The translations under genes and the position numbers were made by a program. This document shows positions 58,167 through 64,000 of a DNA stretch of 64,000 nt, one piece after another. Every line of letters begins with the position of its first letter. Positions within the stretch are counted from its first letter, which is position 1. The notes under the pieces were generated by a model, which was given only the letters and a program-made list of their open reading frames with translations, was not told the DNA's origin and ran no database searches. Source of the stretch: CBDCGS01 sp965216915 (GTDB taxonomy: Bacteria; Pseudomonadota; Alphaproteobacteria; UBA828); assembly GCA_965216915.1 (NCBI GenBank), contig CBDCGS010000011.1, positions 1,116,001 to 1,180,000 of the forward strand, written 5' to 3'.

Positions 58167-59675
58167 TCAGCGTGCATGCGCGATCTCCCGCGCGTGCGCC
58201 ACGTTCAACAAGCGATCCACGTCGATGTTCTCGGCGAGATGGGCCGCGAGTCCATCGAGTGCCGCGTCAATCGATGCGTCATACGCGACGCCCGAGCGGT
58301 TGCGGTGGCGCATGCGAGCGAGGAACTCGTGGCGGAATTCGTCCGCCGTGAACAAGCCGTGGAGGTAGCTCCCCACAACGCGGCCACCCGGTGCGCGTGC
58401 GCCGTCCGGCCCGCTATCGAGCAAGAGGAAGGGGCGCGCCGTGTCGCGTCCCTCGGTCTCGCCCATGTGCATCTCGTATCCGCTGACGGCGGCACGGCCG
58501 TCTGCGGCGTGACCTGCGGCCTGGGCGAGACGCTTCTCGCCGGTCAGCACGGTTTCGACGTCGAGGAGGGCAAGTCCTTCGGAATCGCCTGGCGTCCCCT
58601 CGACGCCGGCCGGGTCGCTGATTCGCCGGCCGAGCATCTGATAGCCGCCGCAGAGCCCGAGCACCCAGCCGCCGCGGCGCACATGGGCGCGGATATCGAG
58701 CGCCCAGCCTTCACGCGTGAGCGCGGTGAGATCTGCGCGGGTGGCTTTGCTGCCGGGCAGCACGATGAGATCGGCGTCACCGGGGATGGCCGTCCCCGGC
58801 TCAACGAGCACGACTTCGACGTCCGGCTCCGCGCGCAGGGGGTCGAGGTCGTCGAAGTTGGCGATGCGGGGGAGCCGGGGCACGGCGACGCGGATCGCAC
58901 CGGCCCCGCGCGGCCCCGTGGAGAAGCGGCTGCCGTCAAGGCTCGCCCCATCCTCCGCCGGTAGGCGGCGAGCGCCGTCGAACCACGGCACCACGCCGAG
59001 CGACGACCATCCCGTGCGGCGCTCGATCTCCGGGTGGGCGGCTTCGAAGAGCGACGGATCGCCCCGAAATTTGTTGACGAGGTAGCCTTTCACCCGGGTT
59101 CGCTCGGTCTCGGCTAGGATGATGGCAGTCCCGACGAGGCTCGCGATGACTCCGCCGCGGTCGATGTCGCCGACCAACACCACAGGGACGTCGGCGGCTT
59201 CCGCGAACCCCATGTTGGCGAGGTCGCCGGCGCGGAGATTCACCTCCGCGGGGCTCCCCGCTCCCTCCACCAGGACCAGGTCGGCCCCGGCGGCAATCCG
59301 ATCGAAGCTTGCGAGAACATCCGCCATGAGGCGCGGTTTGAGCCGGTGGTAGGCCGCGGCGTCGGCGCGGCCGGCGACCCGCCCGCGCACCACGATTTGC
59401 GCACCCCGCTCGCCCTCCGGCTTCAGCAGGATCGGGTTCATGTCGACCGTCGGCGCGATGCCGGCCGCGCGCGCTTGAAGTGCTTGCGCGCGCCCGATTT
59501 CTCCCCCGTCTGCCGTCACCGCCGCATTGTTCGACATGTTTTGGGGCTTGAACGGGCGCACCGTCAGGCCGCGGCTGGAGAAGAGCCGGCAGAACCCCGC
59601 GATCAGCAGGGACTTGCCGACGTCGGAGCCGGTTCCCTGAAGCATCACGCACGGCGCGCGGGCGGCTTGGCTCAT
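58167..59675 (-). CDS. cobQ: Cobyric acid synthase
   Basis: Amidates side chains b, d, e and g of adenosylcobyrinic acid a,c-diamide (CobQ/CbiP), 502 residues. The N-terminal half has the P-loop-like MLQGTGSDVGKSLLIAGFCRLF (about 11-32) and FKPQNMSNNAAVT. The C-terminal half is a glutamine amidotransferase with the nucleophile region LGLCGGYQMLG near residue 340 and GSYLHGLF. The ATG at 59675 is the natural start. A SYLF gene follows upstream on the same strand, 19 bases away. Confidence 0.95.
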   Translation of the reverse strand: MSQAARAPCVMLQGTGSDVGKSLLIAGFCRLFSSRGLTVRPFKPQNMSNNAAVTADGGEIGRAQALQARAAGIAPTVDMNPILLKPEGERGAQIVVRGRVAGRADAAAYHRLKPRLMADVLASFDRIAAGADLVLVEGAGSPAEVNLRAGDLANMGFAEAADVPVVLVGDIDRGGVIASLVGTAIILAETERTRVKGYLVNKFRGDPSLFEAAHPEIERRTGWSSLGVVPWFDGARRLPAEDGASLDGSRFSTGPRGAGAIRVAVPRLPRIANFDDLDPLRAEPDVEVVLVEPGTAIPGDADLIVLPGSKATRADLTALTREGWALDIRAHVRRGGWVLGLCGGYQMLGRRISDPAGVEGTPGDSEGLALLDVETVLTGEKRLAQAAGHAADGRAAVSGYEMHMGETEGRDTARPFLLLDSGPDGARAPGGRVVGSYLHGLFTADEFRHEFLARMRHRNRSGVAYDASIDAALDGLAAHLAENIDVDRLLNVAHAREIAHAR

Positions 59676-59694
59676 GGGCGTTCTCGTCTCTGAC

Positions 59695-60387
59695 CTAGAA
59701 CCGCCGAAGCTGCTCGCGCAGGTTCGCGGTTCCGACGCTCACGCCGCGGCCGTGGACGACGATCTCTTTCGCGGTCAACGGTTCGCCGTAATAGGCCGCG
59801 TTCGCGTCGTCTCGCAGCGTGAACACCGTTCCATCGATCGCGACACCGCCGAACAAACCCTTGCTCCGCCCAAACGCCACGATGTCGGCGTTGATGTTGG
59901 TCGTCGTCGCAGCCTCCCGCTGCGCGCCGATGGTGAAGACGCTCAGGCCCGCGTCGCCGCCGATCGTGAACTTGTCGGAAAGGAGCGCCTCCAGTCCCTT
60001 TTGGGACAGCACGGTCAGGATGATCTCCGAGGTCTGAACGCCGGCCTGGAGCCCGATGCTGCCTTCGGTGAGCTCGACGAAGGCCGGCTGCGTGATTGCG
60101 CTCGTCTGCGGATCGCGGCCGACGATCACGCCCTCGCCCACCGCGCCGCCGATGATGAGACCTGCCTTGACATAGGCCGGGATCACCACGATCGCGTGGG
60201 CGTCTTGGACGTAGCGGCGGACCTGATCGGCGTCGGGGTCGCGCTTCAAGGCTTCCACCACCAGGCGTGCGCGATCAACGAGATCTTGCTGTGGATCGGT
60301 GGCGTCGGCTGGCGGCGCGATCAGCAGAAAAGCCGCGCTCACCGCTGCGAGCCAAGCCACGCCCACGATATTGACGACGCGTGTCAT
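59695..60387 (-). CDS. Exported SYLF-domain (Ysc84-type) lipid-binding protein
   Basis: A 230-residue protein with a signal peptide (VVNIVGVAWLAAVSAAFLLIAPPADA, cleaved near residue 29). The mature part is a SYLF/DUF500 domain: AHAIVVIPAYVKAGLIIGGAVGEGVIV, SIGLQAGVQTSEIILTVLSQKGLEALL and a C-terminal TNINADIVAFGRSKGLFGGVAIDG. SYLF domains bind phosphoinositide-type lipids in eukaryotes; bacterial roles are unclear. It sits between cobO and cobQ on the same strand with short gaps, but has no known part in B12 synthesis. Confidence 0.85.
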   Translation of the reverse strand: MTRVVNIVGVAWLAAVSAAFLLIAPPADATDPQQDLVDRARLVVEALKRDPDADQVRRYVQDAHAIVVIPAYVKAGLIIGGAVGEGVIVGRDPQTSAITQPAFVELTEGSIGLQAGVQTSEIILTVLSQKGLEALLSDKFTIGGDAGLSVFTIGAQREAATTTNINADIVAFGRSKGLFGGVAIDGTVFTLRDDANAAYYGEPLTAKEIVVHGRGVSVGTANLREQLRRF

Positions 60388-60404
60388 GGAGCGGCGCCTC
60401 CGGG

Positions 60405-61025
60405 CTAGAACTCGATTCCGAGCTGAGCTTTCACGCCAGCGCGGAAGTGGTGCTTGACCTCGGTCATTTCGGTCACGAGGTCGGCCATGTCAATCAGCGC
60501 GGGCTTGGCGTTTCGCCCGGTGACGACGACGTGCTGGTCGGGCGGCCGCGCGGCGAGACGCGTCAAGACCGTGTCCAAGTCGAGATAGTCGTAGCGCAGC
60601 ACGATGTTGAGCTCATCGAGGATCACCAGACGGTAGCGCGGGTCCGCGAGGAACGCTTCGGCCGCCTCCCACGCCTTGCGGGCGGCCGCGATGTCGCGTC
60701 GGCGGTCTTGGGTGTCCCAGGTGAAGCCCTCGCCCATCACGCGGATCGAGACGAGATCCGGAAACCGGTCGAGCACGGCGCGCTCACCGGTTTGCCACTT
60801 GCCTTTCACGAACTGGACGATGCCGACCTTGAGCCCATTGCCGACCGCGCGCATCGCGAGGCCGAAGGCGGCCGTCGACTTCCCCTTTCCTTTGCCGGTG
60901 TGGACGATGAGGAGACCCTTTTCGATGGTTTTGGTCGCGAGCATGCGTTCGCGCGCGGCCTTGCGCTTGCGCATCTTCTCGGCATGGCGTGCGTCGCGCT
61001 CGGCGTCAGTGAGTTCGTTGGCCAT
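60405..61025 (-). CDS. cobO: Cob(I)yrinic acid a,c-diamide adenosyltransferase
   Basis: Transfers the adenosyl group of ATP to cobalt(I) corrinoid (CobO/BtuR type), 206 residues. The P-loop GLLIVHTGKGKGKSTAAFGLAMRAVGNGLKVGIVQFVKG begins near residue 37; LVILDELNIVLRYDYLDL and VVVTGRNAKPALIDMADLVTEM are diagnostic. The ATG at 61025 gives MANELTDAERDARH. It overlaps the 3' end of cobN by 20 bases, so cobN-cobO are coupled. Confidence 0.94.
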   Translation of the reverse strand: MANELTDAERDARHAEKMRKRKAARERMLATKTIEKGLLIVHTGKGKGKSTAAFGLAMRAVGNGLKVGIVQFVKGKWQTGERAVLDRFPDLVSIRVMGEGFTWDTQDRRRDIAAARKAWEAAEAFLADPRYRLVILDELNIVLRYDYLDLDTVLTRLAARPPDQHVVVTGRNAKPALIDMADLVTEMTEVKHHFRAGVKAQLGIEF

Positions 61026-64000
61026 CCCGTCTCCCTTCCCCGGTATCCTCGGCGTGCAGTTGCGCCAGGAGATCGTAGGCGTGATTGGCTCGCGGCTTCC
61101 AGAGGCCACGCTCCTGCGCTTCGATGAAGCGGCTGGCGATTTCGCGCAGCGCCGCCGGGTTCGCCTCCGCAATGAAGTCACGCACAGTCGCGTCGTCGAC
61201 ATAGGCTTCAAACAGCGCGTCGAAGTGGTGGTCGCGCACGGCGTCGGTGGTCGCGGCGAACGCAAACAGGTAGTCGACGGTCGCGGCAATCTCAAAGGCG
61301 CCCTTGTAGCCATGGCGCATCACGCCGCGGAGCCATTTGGGGTTCACCGCCCGGGCACGGACGACACGCCCGATCTCATCGGCGAGCGTGCGGATGCGGG
61401 GGTTCTCGGGCACCGAGTGGTCGTTGTGATAGACCGCCGGCGCACGTTTCGCGTGCACGCCCACCGCCGCAGCAAGTCCGCCCTCGAACTGGTAGTAGTC
61501 GTCGCTGTCGAGGATGTCGTGCTCGCGATTGTCCTGATTTTGGACGACGACCTCGATCGCGCCGAGCCGCTCCGTGAACAGCCCATGCGCCGCATCGCCT
61601 TGGGTGCCGCCCCCATAGGCCCATCCGCCCCACGCCACATAGGCGGCAGCCAAGTCCGACCGGTCGGCCCAGCCCCCTTCATCGATCAGGGCCTGCAGGC
61701 CTGCGCCATAGGCGCCCGGTTTCGAGCCGAACACGCGGAAACGTGCGCGTCGCGCGGCGGGCGCCGGCGCGAGCCCCTCGGCGATGAAACGCCGCGTGTC
61801 CGCGGCGACGCGCGCGGCGAGCGGGTTGTCGTCCGGGCTTTCGTCGAGCGCCGCCACCGCATCCACCGCCGTGTCGAACAGGTCGATGAGCCCGGGAAAC
61901 GCATCGCGAAAGAAGCCGGAGACGCGCAACGTCACATCGACGCGCGGCCGATCGAGGAGGGAAAGCGGCAACACCTCGAACCCCGTGACGCGCCCGCCCG
62001 CGCCATCCCAGCGCGGTCGCGCGCCGATGAGGGCGAGCGCCTGGGCAATGTCGTCGCCGCCGGTGCGCATGTTGGAGGTGCCCCAGGCGCTGAGCGCGAG
62101 CCGGCGCGGCCAGTCGCCGTGGGTTTGCGCATGGTGCTCGACGAGCCGCTGCGCAGAGGCCCAGCCGAGTTGCCAGGCCGCAGGGCTCGGCACGGCGCGG
62201 GTGTCGACCGAGTAGAAATTTCGGCCGGTCGGCAGCACGTCGGGCCGCCCGCGCGACGGCGCGCCGGAAGGGCCAGGCGTGACGAACGCACCGTCGAGCG
62301 CCGCTTTGAGCGCCGTCACCTCTGCTGCGCCGCTCGCATCGAGCGCGGGCGCAACAGTGGCCTCAATGGCGCCGAGTACCGCGGCGGTCGCGGCCCAGGG
62401 CGGCTCCGGCGCACGTGCCCCGGCAATCAGCGCACCCGCCAACGCTTCGAGGCGCTCGATCGTGTCGCCGGTCGTCCGCCAGGCGGTGCCGCCGACGAGC
62501 GCCGCCGGTTGCGGCCCGCGCCATGGCGCGCCCAGATCTGCGGTGAGGGGATCGAATGCGAGGCCGAGATCGGCGGCCAGCGCGCGCAGGAGCGACGCCT
62601 CGCCCGCCTCGGGTCCGCGTGCACTGCGCGCGATGGCGCGCAGCAGGTCGCTCCGCTGAGTGCCGCACGGGGAGAGGCCGAACACGTGGAGGCCATCGCG
62701 GATCTGCATCTCCTTGATCTCGCATAGATAGCCATCGAGCTTTTGCAGCGCGACGTCGGCGTCGTCCTCGGGCGCGATGCCGCAATCGATATCGAGCCCG
62801 ATCGATTGGGCGGTTTCGACGATGCGTGTCCGCAGCGGCACGCACCGCCGCGGATCGAGCGACGACGCCTCGAAATACTCGTCGACCAGCATCTCAAGTT
62901 CCTCGAGCACGCCATAGCTTTCTGCCCGCGTGAGCGGCGGCGTGAGGTGGTCGATGATCACAGCGCCGGCCCGGCGCTTCGCTTGGCTGCCCTCGCCGGG
63001 ATCATTGACGATGAACGGGTAGACGTGGGGCAGTGCGCCGAGCGCAGCCTCCGGAAAACAATCGCCCGAGAGCGCAAGCGCCTTGCCGGGCAGCCATTCA
63101 AGATTGCCGTGCTTTCCAAGGTGCACCACGCCGTGAACGTCGAACGCACGCCGGAGCCATCCATAAAACGCAAGATAGCCATGGGGCGCGGGAAGATCCG
63201 GATCGTGATAGCTTCGCTCCGGGTCGATGTTGTAACCACGCGCCGGCTGGATCGCGACGACGACATTGCCGAAGCGCACCACGGGCAGGGCAAACGCCTG
63301 CTCAGCGCGGCGAAAGAACGGGTCGTCTGCCGGCGAGCCCCAACGGCCCTCAACGGCGGCGCGGACCGCGGGCGACAGGTGCGCGAAGAACGCCTCATAA
63401 TCGGAATGGGCGAGACGAATCTCGCCCTGCACCGCCGCGCCGGTGGTGTTCGTCGGCCCCGCCGTGAGTCGCTTGATGAGGGCGGCGCCGTCGCGCGGTC
63501 GGTCGTCGATCCGATATCCCGCATCGGCGAGGGCCTCGAGGATGGCGACCGCGCTCGCCGGCGTGTCGAGCCCGACGCCGTTGCCGATGCGCCCGTCGCG
63601 GTTGGGGTAGTTCGCCAAGATCACCGCGATTCGACGCTTGTGGGGCGGCGTGTTGCCGAGCCGCACCCAGCGGCGCGCCAGCTCCGCGACGAAGCCGATC
63701 CGCTCCGGGTCCGCCTGCAGGCGGACGATCGGCGCCTCGGTCGCCGCGTCGAAGCGCGCTTCCGCCTTGAACGCGACCGCCCGGGTCAAGATCCGACCGT
63801 CGATCTCGGGCAGCGCCACGTTCATCGCGATGTCTCGCGGCGAAAGGCCGCGTGTGTTGTCGCGCCAGTCGTCCTGCGTCCCGCCTGCGAACACCGTCTG
63901 AAGCGCCGGCACGCGGGCTTGCGCAAACGGCGTTTCCTCCGTCCGACCCGGTGTCGAGACCGCGAAGCCGGTCGCGGTCAGCACGATATCGGGTAATGCG
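61006..64000 (-). CDS. cobN: Cobaltochelatase subunit CobN (5' end outside the window)
   Basis: The large, magnesium-chelatase-H-like subunit of the ATP-dependent cobalt chelatase. About 998 residues are visible; the frame runs off the edge (ALPDIVLTATGFAVS), so the first few hundred residues lie outside. Diagnostic blocks are AVILANYPNRDGRIGNGVGLDTPAS, GVVHLGKHGNLEWLPGKALALS, ALSAWGTSNMRTGGDDIAQALALIGARP and YVAWGGWAYGGGTQGDAAHGLF. CobN normally acts with CobS and CobT on hydrogenobyrinic acid a,c-diamide; neither partner is in the window, and an early chelatase (cbiX) is present. Confidence 0.95.
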   Translation of the reverse strand, partial: ALPDIVLTATGFAVSTPGRTEETPFAQARVPALQTVFAGGTQDDWRDNTRGLSPRDIAMNVALPEIDGRILTRAVAFKAEARFDAATEAPIVRLQADPERIGFVAELARRWVRLGNTPPHKRRIAVILANYPNRDGRIGNGVGLDTPASAVAILEALADAGYRIDDRPRDGAALIKRLTAGPTNTTGAAVQGEIRLAHSDYEAFFAHLSPAVRAAVEGRWGSPADDPFFRRAEQAFALPVVRFGNVVVAIQPARGYNIDPERSYHDPDLPAPHGYLAFYGWLRRAFDVHGVVHLGKHGNLEWLPGKALALSGDCFPEAALGALPHVYPFIVNDPGEGSQAKRRAGAVIIDHLTPPLTRAESYGVLEELEMLVDEYFEASSLDPRRCVPLRTRIVETAQSIGLDIDCGIAPEDDADVALQKLDGYLCEIKEMQIRDGLHVFGLSPCGTQRSDLLRAIARSARGPEAGEASLLRALAADLGLAFDPLTADLGAPWRGPQPAALVGGTAWRTTGDTIERLEALAGALIAGARAPEPPWAATAAVLGAIEATVAPALDASGAAEVTALKAALDGAFVTPGPSGAPSRGRPDVLPTGRNFYSVDTRAVPSPAAWQLGWASAQRLVEHHAQTHGDWPRRLALSAWGTSNMRTGGDDIAQALALIGARPRWDGAGGRVTGFEVLPLSLLDRPRVDVTLRVSGFFRDAFPGLIDLFDTAVDAVAALDESPDDNPLAARVAADTRRFIAEGLAPAPAARRARFRVFGSKPGAYGAGLQALIDEGGWADRSDLAAAYVAWGGWAYGGGTQGDAAHGLFTERLGAIEVVVQNQDNREHDILDSDDYYQFEGGLAAAVGVHAKRAPAVYHNDHSVPENPRIRTLADEIGRVVRARAVNPKWLRGVMRHGYKGAFEIAATVDYLFAFAATTDAVRDHHFDALFEAYVDDATVRDFIAEANPAALREIASRFIEAQERGLWKPRANHAYDLLAQLHAEDTGEGRRDGQRTH

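Noticed and set aside
60676..63996. Two long plus-strand frames opposite cobN and cobO
   Set aside because: Both are shadows of cobN/cobO; neither translation resembles a protein family.

Overview
The window is a GC-rich, gene-dense stretch of what looks like an alphaproteobacterial chromosome. The evidence is gene content and order: Fur/Mur-type and Irr-type regulators, a rubrerythrin/Fe-S oxidoreductase/DUF3501 group, rpsT-dnaA adjacency, a mutM/ubiE-ubiB-coaBC-dut neighbourhood, and a large cobalamin locus. Many GTG/TTG starts and ATGA-type overlaps occur. No tRNA, rRNA, CRISPR array, insertion sequence or prophage is visible.

Region 1 (1-12.7 kb): a Fur/Mur regulator and an ornithine-lipid-type acyltransferase pair (olsB-olsA), then miaB-phoH-HD phosphohydrolase (PgpH-like)-ybeY-corC-lnt, an XRE regulator with an operator-like repeat at its promoter, metK and trmB. 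Region 2 (12.7-22.2 kb): the translation/transcription operon rimP-nusA-ylxR/L7Ae-infB-rbfA-truB-rpsO-pnp, preceded by a terminator-type leader and closed by a terminator.

Region 3 (22.2-28.5 kb): a nitronate-monooxygenase-family flavoprotein, an Irr-type regulator, and rubrerythrin / CCG-type Fe-S oxidoreductase / DUF3501. A long palindrome resembling the Irr iron-control element (ICE) lies just upstream of the rubrerythrin promoter. This is the best candidate for an under-described system: an iron- or peroxide-responsive redox module. An SH3-domain protein and a D-glycerate-type dehydrogenase follow.

Region 4 (28.6-37.4 kb): a minus-strand run coaBC-dut-Rrf2-cysK-moeB, the minus-strand ubiE-ubiB pair, and on the plus strand mutM, a small exported protein, an enoyl-CoA hydratase and rpsT. 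Region 5 (37.4-46.3 kb): a 511-bp intergenic region with an AT-rich core and several stem-loops, then dnaA-dnaN-recF-gyrB and a class A penicillin-binding protein.

Region 6 (46.2-64.0 kb): cobalamin biosynthesis on both strands: cobB, a Sco-family gene, cobA, cbiD, cobK, cobM, a cbiG-cobJ fusion, cobI, cobL, cobH, cbiX with a His-rich tail, cobD/cbiB, cobQ, a SYLF-domain gene, cobO and a 5'-truncated cobN at the window edge. The set mixes enzymes of the early-cobalt ('anaerobic') route (CbiX, CbiD, CbiG) with a late-insertion chelatase subunit (CobN).
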